Below, one piece after another: positions 15,879-25,221 of a stretch of 36,873 nucleotides of DNA (positions within the stretch are counted from its first letter, which is position 1; each line of letters starts with the position of its first letter). Origin of the DNA: Ignavibacteriota bacterium (lineage in GTDB: Bacteria; Bacteroidota; Ignavibacteria; Tepidaquicellales; OLB5); the NCBI GenBank assembly GCA_003820375.1, contig RPQH01000001.1, positions 1-36,873 of the forward strand. Direction: 5' to 3'. The translations under genes were made by a program, and so were the position numbers. Under the pieces are notes generated by a model. It did no database searches. It saw only the letters and a program-made list of their open reading frames with translations, and was not told the origin of the DNA.

Positions 15879-17345
15879 ATGACAACCTCAACAATTGGAA
15901 ACAAAATTTGGTCATACTGCCATACTCTTCGTGATGATGGTGTAAGCTATGGTGATTATCTTGAACAGCTTACGTATCTGCTCTTTCTAAAAATGGCAGA
16001 TGAATACTCTAAGCCGCCTTATAGCAGGGATACTCATATCCCCCTAAAATATAACTGGCAAAGTCTGATTAATAAAACCGGTGCAGAATTAGAAGCACAT
16101 TATATCGATATACTAAATAATCTTGGAGCTAACTCAAAAGGTATGCTCGGGCAGATATTCTTCAAAGCACAGAATAAAATCCAGGACCCTGCCAAGCTGT
16201 ATAAGGTAATCCAGATGATTGATTCGGAAAAGTGGATAAGCATTGAAATAGATGTTAAAGGAAATATATATGAAGACCTGCTCGAAAGAAATGCTGAAGA
16301 CGTGAAGAGTGGTGCAGGACAGTATTTCACACCACGTGCTCTTATTAAGGCGATGGTTGAGTGTATACACCCTGAACCTACGAAATCCTTAGCTGACCCT
16401 GCCTGCGGTACAGGAGGCTTCTTCCTGGGCTCGTATGACTTTATTACAAGCCATTACAAGCTAAACAAGGAACAGAAAGAGTTTCTTAAGTACAAAGCAT
16501 TCACCGGCTGGGAGATTGTACAGGGTGCTATGAGATTATGCCTTATGAACCTATTCCTCCATAACATCGGTGATATGGACAGCGAACCGCCGGTGCTTAG
16601 GTCGGATAGTCTTATATCATCTCCATCAGAGAAATTTGATTATGTACTTGCAAATCCTCCATTTGGCAAAAAAAGCAGCGTCACAATTACAAATGAAATG
16701 GGTGAGCAGGAAAAGGAAACTCTTACATATAACAGGCAGGATTTCTGGGTAACAACAAGCAATAAGCAGTTGAACTTTGTTCAGCATATCCGCACAATGC
16801 TTAAAGTAGATGGCAAAGCTGCTGTAGTAGTGCCCGATAACGTGTTGTTTGAAGGCGGTGCAGGGGAAACACTCCGCAAACGTCTGCTTGAAAATACTGA
16901 TTTGCATACAATACTAAGATTGCCAACTGGTGTGTTTTATGCACAGGGAGTAAAAGCAAATGTAATATTCTTCGATAACAGACCTGCAAGTAAAGACCCA
17001 TGGACAAAAGAGATCTGGTATTATGACCTGCGCACAAATAAGCATTTCACACTTAAGACAAATCCACTGAAATATGATGACCTAAAGGAGTTCATCAACT
17101 GCTTCAATCCCGATAACAGGTTCAAGCGTAAGGAATCAGAGCGGTTCAAGAAATTCACCTATGATGAAATAATTGCACGAGATAAAACCAGCTTGGATAT
17201 ATTCTGGCTCAAAGATGAAAGTCTCGGTGATTTGGAAAACTTACCTGACCCTGATATAATCGCACTTGAGATCATTGAAAATCTCGAAGCCGGATTGAAT
17301 AATTTTAAAGAGATAATTGAAGAATTGAATGGGAAGAAGAAGTAA
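15879..17345 (+). CDS. hsdM: Type I DNA methyltransferase, M subunit
   Basis: 488 residues, full length. The N-terminal helical domain is MTTSTIGNKIWSYCHTLRD, then YLEQLTYLLFLKMADE. AdoMet binding is shown by DPACGTGG (173-180) and catalysis by NPPF (259-262), typical of N6-adenine methylation. With HsdS it forms the modification enzyme, and with HsdR the restriction complex. It is separated from hsdS by four unrelated genes and a relic of another hsdM, so it could be an incoming allele that replaced the original. The 26-codon relic differs from it mostly at silent sites. The start is fixed by alignment with the relic and sits three bases after the Fic stop codon. Confidence 0.97.
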   Translation: MTTSTIGNKIWSYCHTLRDDGVSYGDYLEQLTYLLFLKMADEYSKPPYSRDTHIPLKYNWQSLINKTGAELEAHYIDILNNLGANSKGMLGQIFFKAQNKIQDPAKLYKVIQMIDSEKWISIEIDVKGNIYEDLLERNAEDVKSGAGQYFTPRALIKAMVECIHPEPTKSLADPACGTGGFFLGSYDFITSHYKLNKEQKEFLKYKAFTGWEIVQGAMRLCLMNLFLHNIGDMDSEPPVLRSDSLISSPSEKFDYVLANPPFGKKSSVTITNEMGEQEKETLTYNRQDFWVTTSNKQLNFVQHIRTMLKVDGKAAVVVPDNVLFEGGAGETLRKRLLENTDLHTILRLPTGVFYAQGVKANVIFFDNRPASKDPWTKEIWYYDLRTNKHFTLKTNPLKYDDLKEFINCFNPDNRFKRKESERFKKFTYDEIIARDKTSLDIFWLKDESLGDLENLPDPDIIALEIIENLEAGLNNFKEIIEELNGKKK

Positions 17346-17378
17346 TTACAAATAACATTAACTAAAATAATAAACAAA

Positions 17379-18248
17379 ATGGGTAGAAAACAATTAGTTG
17401 CAAAATTGGAAACCCAAACTGCTGCGTACTTCAAAAGTAAAGGTTTCAGAACACATCAAAAATCAAAATACATTTTATCTTCACATGATAATTGGACTAA
17501 CAATATTATATTACCGGATGTTGCCAATTATGTCAAAAAGCAAAATGTAAAACCTCTTCACAAATATATCCATCATGGTTTAAGCTCACAAGCATGTTTG
17601 TTTAATCTGCTTGGACCCTTAGTAGCAAGAGATGATCTTGACACATTAAAGGAAATAATAGGATTATCAGGCATACCACTTATAGGCGCAATTTCAGAAA
17701 CTAAATTTGAGAAATCATTTGCTGAAGTATTCAAAGAGAACTCAGGCCAGCCAACATCAATAGATTTATTTGTAAATACGGATAAAGATGCAAAGGTATT
17801 GATAGAGTTTAAATTTACAGAGAAAGAATTTGGTACATGTTCAGTCTACGAAGAAGGAGAATGTGATGGCTCGAATCCAGCGTCAGATCCTACTATTTGC
17901 TATCTGCATGCTGAGAAGAAGAGAGAATATATAAATTTAATGAAAAAATATGGATTGTTAAGCACAGTGGAATATTGCCCATTTACTGAGTTTTACCAGG
18001 CATATCGCATGCTATTAACAGCACTTGAGTTAAAAGGTAAATTCCTTTTGATTCATGATGAAAGAAATTCTACGTTCAAATACAAAATTAATGGCATTGA
18101 AAGAGGAAGATATTTAAGGTTTATTAAGTTACTTCCTCCTGATATCCAAAAAAGTGTTTCAATTTTATCAATCCAGGAGATTGTAAATTTTCTGGATAGG
18201 AAACCAGGTTATCGCTGGCTGAAAGAATTCAGAGATAAGTATATGTAA
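17379..18248 (+). CDS. PD-(D/E)XK nuclease, PGN_0703-like
   Basis: 289 residues. The nuclease core is visible as SIDLF (Asp129) and VLIEFKFTEKEFG (Glu143, Lys145), with a possible upstream acid at Glu111 or Glu116. Cysteines at 154, 162 and 174 follow the core and could bind metal. YCPFTEFYQAYRMLL near 198-212 looks like the helix with a conserved Q..R seen in RecB-type nucleases. The layout resembles PGN_0703-family putative restriction endonucleases; this is recognition by pattern, not by search. It starts 33 bases after hsdM and is followed 49 bases on by mcrB, so it may belong to either transcript. It has no visible cognate methylase of its own except hsdM. Confidence 0.72.
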   Translation: MGRKQLVAKLETQTAAYFKSKGFRTHQKSKYILSSHDNWTNNIILPDVANYVKKQNVKPLHKYIHHGLSSQACLFNLLGPLVARDDLDTLKEIIGLSGIPLIGAISETKFEKSFAEVFKENSGQPTSIDLFVNTDKDAKVLIEFKFTEKEFGTCSVYEEGECDGSNPASDPTICYLHAEKKREYINLMKKYGLLSTVEYCPFTEFYQAYRMLLTALELKGKFLLIHDERNSTFKYKINGIERGRYLRFIKLLPPDIQKSVSILSIQEIVNFLDRKPGYRWLKEFRDKYM

Positions 18249-18297
18249 GATACAATTACTGCAATAAGTAAAAAAACAATTAAATTATTAATATATT

Positions 18298-21200
18298 ATG
18301 ATTCCTTCCAATATAAACAAAGACCATATCCTTTCTGCAATTGAAGAAATAAAAATCAACAGTATTCCTGATAATAGAGCCTCAATAGATTATGACCTTG
18401 AATATGAAGGGGGTAAATATCCACCGAAATACATTATTACAATAGCCCATAAGTTTGCATACGGAGAAGAATTAGGACCTGATAATTTCAATGCACAGGA
18501 AGCCTTTCGATACCTTAAAAATTTAGGATTTAATATCATTCCAAAATCTAAGGAAGCAAATTTAGAACAGAAACTTTATGAGTTTTCTCAAATTGCCGAT
18601 GACCTTTTTGCTAATAAAGTTAAGTGGCTGCAAGAAAGATATGACTACATGAAAGATTTTTTTGTAAAGGAAAACCTGGAAAAATTGGAATGGAATGATA
18701 TACAGAAGTTAGGTGATAAAATACACGCTTTCAAAGCTATGGCAATTGCAAAGGGAAACGCCTTGGGAAATATTAATATGCCTATTGAAGAATACAGGAA
18801 AAAATTTGAATACCTTGCTTATGGAGAAGATCCTATTGATGTGAAAATAGATAGCTTGTTAACTGGAGATTATAAGATTAAATACTTCGGTTCTTCTGTG
18901 ATTACTGAAATCATAGCTTACGTATATGCAGAAGAATATGTTATGTACAATTTAAGGGATAAAGAGGCAGTTGAATTTTTAGGAATTGATTTATGCTTTT
19001 CAAGAGGTGATTCAACCGGGCAGAAGTTTCTAAAATACAATTTAGCTTTAAAGCCATTACTCGAGAAATATGAGCAAATTGTAGGCAAAAGAACTAAGAC
19101 GTCTCTTCCCTTAGAATTAGACCAGTTCTTTAGCTGGTTATATGAAAACTATTTAGGAAAAGAGGAGCCGACAGGGGATAAAATAGAAAAAATCCAGGAT
19201 GTGATTGATGAAGATAAGATAAATGAATTAATCCCAGCTTACAAGAAACTTATTTTCACACCCCGCTATAATGAGTTATATAAGTGGAAAGCATTAAAGA
19301 CTTTTCAGGATAATTGGGATATAGACGCAGTTGATTTTGCAGTTATGTATGAAAAGAGCTTTGCGGGTAATAATAACCTTTGGACAGGACAAAATTACTT
19401 TCCTAAGAAAATGATACTCTTCTTCTGTACTATAAACCAAGAAGAAGTACGAAACTTATTTAAGAACCTATTTGATGAAACTATAGCTTTAAATGAAAGA
19501 GTATCAAATTTTAAAGATGGCTGTGATAAGTTTATTTTAGAAATTAATAAACCAAATATAAAACAACATTACCAGAACAATACAGCAGTATCACTCTACT
19601 TAAGTTTTAGGTATCCTGAAAAGTATTATTTATATAAATCAACAGATTTTAAAAACTTTACTCGGTTGATAAATTTTGAAATAAGCACATTAAAAAAGAA
19701 AGATAGACTGGATGAATATTTTAAATTTTGTGAGCAATTGAAAATTATATTGGAAAATAATATAGACTTAGTGGAACATCATAGAATTAGATTATCAGAG
19801 GATTGTTTCAATGATGAATATAATACAATGCTTACTCAGGATTTTCTCAGAAGCATAGTGAATTATCTCCAAATTGATTCAAAAACTGATTCGATCGTGA
19901 GTGAAAAATCAAATAATGAAAAATATAGTGACCAGAAAAAGTATTGGCTTATAAATGTAGATAATATGCTTTGGAAAGAATGGCTTGACAAGGGAATTGC
20001 TACTATTGGGTGGGACAAATTAGGCAGCCTTAATAAGTATTCAGATAGAGAAGCATTGAAGACAGCGCTTGAATCTGAATATCCTATTGATTCAGATCAA
20101 AGTCACAGATCGCTTGCTTGTTTTGAATTTGCCAATGTAATTAAAACAGGTGATGTGATTATAGCAAAAACAGGTAAAACTAACTATATAGGCTATGGGT
20201 TCATAGATTCGGATTATATTTTTGATGATATAAGAGAAAGCAACAAAAATGTAAGAAAAGTAAATTGGGTAAAGCATGGAGAGTGGGTTGTGTATAGAGG
20301 ATCTATTGTTACAAAGACTTTAACCGATATTACTAAATATCCTGATTATGTAAAAAGACTAAAGATTATGATGGGAATTGAATTTCAATCAGATTCCAAA
20401 GCAAAAATTACTGACGGTAAAAGAAACTACTGGTGGCTCAATGCCAATCCTAATATATGGAAGATTGAAGATTTTCCAATTGGAAGCGAACAATCATATA
20501 CATCATACAATCAAAATGGCAACAAAAGAAGAATTTATGAATATTTTACCAATGTGAAATGTGGTGATTTGGTAATAGGATATGAATCAACCCCAGTTAA
20601 GAAAATTAAGGCAGTCTTCGAAATTACTGAAGGTTTGCATCAGGATGATGATTTAGGTGAAATAATTACTTTTAAGATAAAGGAGTTTGTAACTAAACAA
20701 ATCGATTGGAATACCCTTTCTAACTTAAAGGAATTGAATGATGTTGAGGTTATGAAAAATAATCAGGGCAGTTTATTTAAACTGACAGAAAGTGAATTCA
20801 ATGCTATATTGAATATCACAAAGAATCCTGTAATTGAAGAGATTGAAAGATATAATATTAGTAAAGCTTTAGTAGAATTGTTTATTCCGGAAATGAAAAT
20901 TGCTTCTATCATTGATGGATTAAAGTTCAAGAAAAATATAATACTCCAGGGACCTCCGGGAACAGGTAAAACTTATATAGCGAAAAAAATTGCATATTTG
21001 ATGATGGGAAAGAAGGATGAATCAAAAATACAAGTTATACAATTCCACCAATCATACTCATATGAGGATTTTATCCAGGGATTTAGACCTTCTGAAAACG
21101 GAAATTTTGTGCTAAAGAATGGTGTTTTCTATGAATTTTGTTTAAAAGCACAAAGAGATCCCCACAATGATTATTTCTTTGTAATTGATGAGATAAACAG

Positions 21201-21711
21201 GGGTAATTTAAGTAAGGTGTTTGGTGAACTTATGATGTTAATTGAATACGATAAAAGAGGTAAAGAGTTTGCAATACCTTTGACATATTCAAAAGATTAT
21301 CAAATTCCGTTTTACATTCCTGAAAATTTGTATTTAATTGGTACAATGAATACTGCAGACAGATCATTAGCTTTAGTTGATTATGCCCTCAGAAGAAGAT
21401 TTTGTTTTGTGGACTTGCAGCCGGTATATGATGATAGATTTTCGGATTTTTTAAGAAAGAATAATGTAGATGAAACTATAATTAAAAAGATAGTAAACCG
21501 TATGAACTCTCTTAATGGGACCATCTCAGGAGATAGCAATCTTGGTAAAGGATTTATGGTTGGTCATAGTTATTTCTGTAATATCCCTCCTAATCCGGAT
21601 ATTGGTTGGTATAATAAAATTATCGAAAATGAAATCTCATCTTTACTATATGAATACTGGTTTGACAATGAAGACAAAGCAAAACAATCCGTTGAAAACC
21701 TATTAAATTAA
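18298..21711 (+). CDS. mcrB: McrB-type GTPase with ScoMcrA-like head and two EVE-like domains
   Basis: 1137 residues. Residues 1-85 (ITIAHKFAYGEELGPDNF) resemble the winged-helix head of ScoMcrA. The region from 90 to 520 is a long helical part with no sure assignment. Two PUA/EVE-like readers follow: one near 545-700 (YWLINVDNMLWKEWLDKG), the other near 706-845 (NYWWLNANPNIWKIEDF, then YFTNVKCGDLVIGYESTP). The C-terminal AAA+ GTPase has GPPGTGKT (887-894), IDEINRG (963-969) and the McrB signature MNTADRS (1017-1023). EVE domains bind modified cytosines, so the protein probably recognises modified phage DNA and drives McrC. The mcrC start codon follows its stop with no gap. Confidence 0.92.
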   Translation: MIPSNINKDHILSAIEEIKINSIPDNRASIDYDLEYEGGKYPPKYIITIAHKFAYGEELGPDNFNAQEAFRYLKNLGFNIIPKSKEANLEQKLYEFSQIADDLFANKVKWLQERYDYMKDFFVKENLEKLEWNDIQKLGDKIHAFKAMAIAKGNALGNINMPIEEYRKKFEYLAYGEDPIDVKIDSLLTGDYKIKYFGSSVITEIIAYVYAEEYVMYNLRDKEAVEFLGIDLCFSRGDSTGQKFLKYNLALKPLLEKYEQIVGKRTKTSLPLELDQFFSWLYENYLGKEEPTGDKIEKIQDVIDEDKINELIPAYKKLIFTPRYNELYKWKALKTFQDNWDIDAVDFAVMYEKSFAGNNNLWTGQNYFPKKMILFFCTINQEEVRNLFKNLFDETIALNERVSNFKDGCDKFILEINKPNIKQHYQNNTAVSLYLSFRYPEKYYLYKSTDFKNFTRLINFEISTLKKKDRLDEYFKFCEQLKIILENNIDLVEHHRIRLSEDCFNDEYNTMLTQDFLRSIVNYLQIDSKTDSIVSEKSNNEKYSDQKKYWLINVDNMLWKEWLDKGIATIGWDKLGSLNKYSDREALKTALESEYPIDSDQSHRSLACFEFANVIKTGDVIIAKTGKTNYIGYGFIDSDYIFDDIRESNKNVRKVNWVKHGEWVVYRGSIVTKTLTDITKYPDYVKRLKIMMGIEFQSDSKAKITDGKRNYWWLNANPNIWKIEDFPIGSEQSYTSYNQNGNKRRIYEYFTNVKCGDLVIGYESTPVKKIKAVFEITEGLHQDDDLGEIITFKIKEFVTKQIDWNTLSNLKELNDVEVMKNNQGSLFKLTESEFNAILNITKNPVIEEIERYNISKALVELFIPEMKIASIIDGLKFKKNIILQGPPGTGKTYIAKKIAYLMMGKKDESKIQVIQFHQSYSYEDFIQGFRPSENGNFVLKNGVFYEFCLKAQRDPHNDYFFVIDEINRGNLSKVFGELMMLIEYDKRGKEFAIPLTYSKDYQIPFYIPENLYLIGTMNTADRSLALVDYALRRRFCFVDLQPVYDDRFSDFLRKNNVDETIIKKIVNRMNSLNGTISGDSNLGKGFMVGHSYFCNIPPNPDIGWYNKIIENEISSLLYEYWFDNEDKAKQSVENLLN

Positions 21712-22740
21712 ATGGATATTCCAATTCAAAATATTTATTATTTGCTTTGTTATGCCTGGGATAAGCTCGATGAAAAAGAAATAGTTAATGTTGATAAGAT
21801 TGACAGTAAAGATATTATGGATTTATTTGCAAGAGTTTTGATTAATGGATGTTTGCATCTTTTTAAAAGAGGTGTTGACAGAAACTATATTCAGTTTACA
21901 CAGGAATTAAAAGGTATAAAGAGTAAGCCAATATTTGGAGAGTATATAAAAAGAAATCTGAAACTAAAAGCCAGTATGGTATGTGAATATGATGAATTCC
22001 ATCATAATATTTTGCATAATCAAATAATAAAATCAACACTTCGAACTCTTATATTATTTAAAGGTTTAGATAAAAAGCTAAAAGTACTTCTGGTTAGAAT
22101 TTATAGACGATTTCACGAAACAGATGATATCAAAATAAATTCTAAAAATTTCAAATCAGTAAGATTAAATCGAAATAATTATTTCTACGATTTTCTTATA
22201 AAAATATGCCAAATAATTCATGAAAATGTATTGATTAATGAAGATAAAGGGATATACAAATTCATGGATTTTATCAGGGATGAGAATAAAATGGATGTAT
22301 TGTTTGAAAATTTTGTGAGAAATTTTTATAAGAAAGAACAAAATGTATATAAGGTAGGAGTAGAAATCATAAATTGGGATATAGAAGTCCAACCCGAAGG
22401 CACTACAGGATTGTTACCCGTAATGAAAACGGATATTTCTCTTGAATCACCTATTAGAAAAATAATTATCGATACAAAATATTATAAGGAAACCCTTACA
22501 GAACATTATAATAAAGAAAGAATCCATTCAACTAATTTATACCAAATCTTTGCTTATTTGAAAAACGTTGAAGCTAAGGGTGGAGTTAACAAAAACTGCG
22601 ATGGTATGCTGTTATATCCAACTGTTTCAAGAGAATTGGATGAGTATACAGTTATACAAGGTCATAAAATAATGTTTAAAACTGTTAATTTATTAAATGA
22701 TTGGAAAACTATTGAAAAAAGATTGTTGAGTTTAATATGA
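21712..22740 (+). CDS. mcrC: McrC-family nuclease subunit of the McrBC system
   Basis: 342 residues. The start IPIQNIYYLLCYAWDKLDE is the usual McrC N-terminus, which docks on the McrB ring and stimulates GTP hydrolysis. The C-terminal PD-(D/E)XK nuclease core is visible as KTDISL (Asp241) and IIDTKYY (Asp254, Lys256). With the preceding McrB it should cut DNA carrying modified bases and spare unmodified DNA. The ATG begins on the base after the mcrB stop, so the two are tightly coupled. A 14-base hairpin about 200 bases downstream could end the transcript. Confidence 0.93.
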   Translation: MDIPIQNIYYLLCYAWDKLDEKEIVNVDKIDSKDIMDLFARVLINGCLHLFKRGVDRNYIQFTQELKGIKSKPIFGEYIKRNLKLKASMVCEYDEFHHNILHNQIIKSTLRTLILFKGLDKKLKVLLVRIYRRFHETDDIKINSKNFKSVRLNRNNYFYDFLIKICQIIHENVLINEDKGIYKFMDFIRDENKMDVLFENFVRNFYKKEQNVYKVGVEIINWDIEVQPEGTTGLLPVMKTDISLESPIRKIIIDTKYYKETLTEHYNKERIHSTNLYQIFAYLKNVEAKGGVNKNCDGMLLYPTVSRELDEYTVIQGHKIMFKTVNLLNDWKTIEKRLLSLI

Positions 22741-23412
22741 TAGAATATCGATTTATTTCATGATAATTAATACATACAAAATCCCTGTTTTTGTTGCTTT
22801 CAACTTACTTAGTACTTAACTTTTAGCTAAAAATAAATTTATAATCCTTTAAAATTCAATCGAATTCCCGCAATAGTAGCAACAGGCACTGAGCATACTC
22901 CTCAAAAAAATATATTATTTAAATTTTGAATTAGTATAGGACAACAGCTAACCAAGCTGTTGTCCTATTGAATTTTATCCTAATTATAGTCAGATATTTT
23001 TTATATTTATAAAAGTGTCAACAAAGGTGTAAGCAGTTTAATTCGGTATTGCCAAAGTCACAATGAAATGTTTTTCAAGCGAAGATGATTTATTAAATCG
23101 ATTGATAACAACAATATAAGCAAATAAAAATTATTAACGTATTGGAATATGATCAGAAAGTAATTAAATTGCATTGTGCAACAATATGATTTATCAATTT
23201 TAATTCAATATAAGTTCTTAGGTAAATTGGAGATAAAGATAAACTCTCTTGAAATATTTAATTTCAGTGGATTGATATTTGATTATTTGGAAGATTCGGG
23301 TGATTCATCAACAGAATATTGCATACAACTCAAAAAATTCTTTAATTTGACACACCCTCGAAAATGAGTTTTTATATAATAAACTATCTACCAATAAATA
23401 ACCATTTAATAA
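22741..23412. other. Gene-less stretch between mcrC and the truncated methyltransferase
   Basis: 672 AT-rich bases. A GTG-initiated 63-residue frame at 23176-23367 has no recognised features and is not called. Apart from the hairpin at 22936-22968 nothing stands out. The stretch separates two functional blocks and may hold an insertion boundary. Confidence 0.5.
22936..22968 (+). terminator. Strong hairpin, possible terminator of the mcrBC transcript
   Basis: Perfect 14-base arms (ATAGGACAACAGCT with AGCTGTTGTCCTAT) flank a 5-base loop. The following bases (TGAATTTTAT) contain only a short T run, so it is a weaker terminator candidate than those at 5466 and 6354. It could act in both directions. 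Confidence 0.55.
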
Positions 23413-25149
23413 ATGAAGAAAAATGAAAAACCAGTAACAAAGAAACCGGTAACAGATAAGAAATCCAAAATCAAACTGAAAGAGCAGTTCAATGAGTCAG
23501 GTTCTAAGTTTGATGAAGCAAAACTTCAAAACGAAGAGAAGCTTTACGAATCAGCTTCTAACTTCAAGGAAAAGAACTTGCAGCAGTATTATACTCCTGT
23601 GGATTTTGCATCATTCTTAGCAAGATGCTTACCTGTTAATTTATCGCCTCAATCACGTACAGGAAGCTTGATTATTGACCCTATGTGCGGCAGTGGTAAT
23701 CTTCTCTTACCATTCTCCGTTAATCCGGCTAATGTATGTATAGGATTTGAGATTGATAAGAACAATATTCCCGAGACATCACCGGTTAATATGAAGTTCT
23801 ACAATGCAGACTTTGTAAAGATATCAAAGTACTTAAAGGACATTAATGTTCAGTTCCCGGTCTTAGTTCTCAATCCGCCATTCTCTTTGAAATGGACAGA
23901 TGAAGAGATTGAATCGCAGATGTGGACCATGAATTATGCAATGACCAATTTGTTTGGTATGGGATGCGGTTACATGATTTGCTTAAAGTCTTTTGCAGAT
24001 AAGATGTGTGATTCAGGCAAGTTTGAAGATATCAAGGAGAAGATAATTTACAGATTAAATGTCAAAAACCTGTTTAAGAAATCCAATGCTTTAGCTGAGG
24101 TATCTGTATTATTCTTTTCAAGACAGAACATAACACCCGATATTACGGTTGTTGATTTGGATAATGATAATCTGGATATGAGTGAAATGAACCGTATTGC
24201 ATCATCCATCAAGTTCTTATTATCAGACAGCTGTTACATACTGCATGATAAAGATTCACTGGATAAAATGAGTTACTTAGTAGAGGGCTGTTATGCTGAA
24301 TACAAAAAAGACGGTAACAGGAATAAATTCGATATTATATTTAAGCATGGTGAACTGCATCTCAGCTTAACCAATTACAAATGGCACAAGATAGAAACAG
24401 ACTTTGAAGATAAACTTCATTCAGTAAAAGAGATACATCAGAAGATACCTAACTACTTAGCTTTAAATGGCAGAGTGAAAAATGATGTAATGGTACTTAT
24501 CAATGATGGAGTACTTACCATATCCCCGGATGCTTTAGAGAGAATTGAAAGAGCTTGTGAGAAATCAGACCTTGTAATAACACCTTTTAAAGCATTACCT
24601 CCACAGCAAAGACTTGGTTATTTAACAGACCATACAAAAATTAAATGTATCAAGTCATTCAAAACTCAATCAGTTGAATCAGGTGAGTTTGTTAAGGTTG
24701 AATTTGAAGCCGGCAGGTTATACAGCATTGATACAAATACAGAAGTTAACCAGGTAGATTATGAAAAGACTATAACGGTAAAAGATAATTCTAAATATGC
24801 AGACGAATCAGCTTACAAAGAAGAAGTAAGAAACTTCTTCAAAGAAGTTAAAGCATTAAGAATAGCTGTATATACCGAGGCAGGTATTCCGTTAATACTG
24901 CATGAGTCAACTGATGATATCAAATTCTTGATAGAGCATTTTGATATTCCTAATCCGCAGGATGTAGCAATGAAATTCCCAAGACTTCATAAACAGCTTG
25001 ATGCAAGATTGAGAAGTGATGAATTCAGTAAATATACACTCAAAGAATACCAGATATATGATTTAGCAAGAGCCGGGTTAAAAGATTCATTGATATTAAG
25101 CTGGGACCAGGGCGGTGGCAAATCTAGAGGAGCTTTAGCTTGGAAATAA
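23413..25149 (+). CDS. N6-adenine methyltransferase fused to a helicase that is cut off after Walker A
   Basis: 578 residues. After a lysine-rich start (1-25), the methyltransferase has QQYYTP, DPMCGSGN (89-96) and NPPF (154-157). After a further domain without clear family (about 300-530), the sequence turns into the beginning of an SF2 helicase: YTLKEYQIYDLARAGL, then DQGGGKSRGALAWK. The stop comes seven residues after the Walker A lysine-serine. No continuation of the helicase is seen in any frame of the short gap that follows. The gene is therefore a 3' truncation of a larger methyltransferase-helicase, of a kind carried by phages and conjugative elements. Methylation might survive, translocation cannot. 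Confidence 0.8.
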   Translation: MKKNEKPVTKKPVTDKKSKIKLKEQFNESGSKFDEAKLQNEEKLYESASNFKEKNLQQYYTPVDFASFLARCLPVNLSPQSRTGSLIIDPMCGSGNLLLPFSVNPANVCIGFEIDKNNIPETSPVNMKFYNADFVKISKYLKDINVQFPVLVLNPPFSLKWTDEEIESQMWTMNYAMTNLFGMGCGYMICLKSFADKMCDSGKFEDIKEKIIYRLNVKNLFKKSNALAEVSVLFFSRQNITPDITVVDLDNDNLDMSEMNRIASSIKFLLSDSCYILHDKDSLDKMSYLVEGCYAEYKKDGNRNKFDIIFKHGELHLSLTNYKWHKIETDFEDKLHSVKEIHQKIPNYLALNGRVKNDVMVLINDGVLTISPDALERIERACEKSDLVITPFKALPPQQRLGYLTDHTKIKCIKSFKTQSVESGEFVKVEFEAGRLYSIDTNTEVNQVDYEKTITVKDNSKYADESAYKEEVRNFFKEVKALRIAVYTEAGIPLILHESTDDIKFLIEHFDIPNPQDVAMKFPRLHKQLDARLRSDEFSKYTLKEYQIYDLARAGLKDSLILSWDQGGGKSRGALAWK

Positions 25150-25221
25150 TATAAATGTGTTATAAAATACTTTGTAAAATTATCAATATTTGATAATAAA
25201 TATACATTAATAAAAGAAGCC

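Noticed and set aside
23176..23367. GTG-initiated 63-residue frame
   Set aside because: No ribosome binding site, no recognised motif, and isolated in an AT-rich gap.
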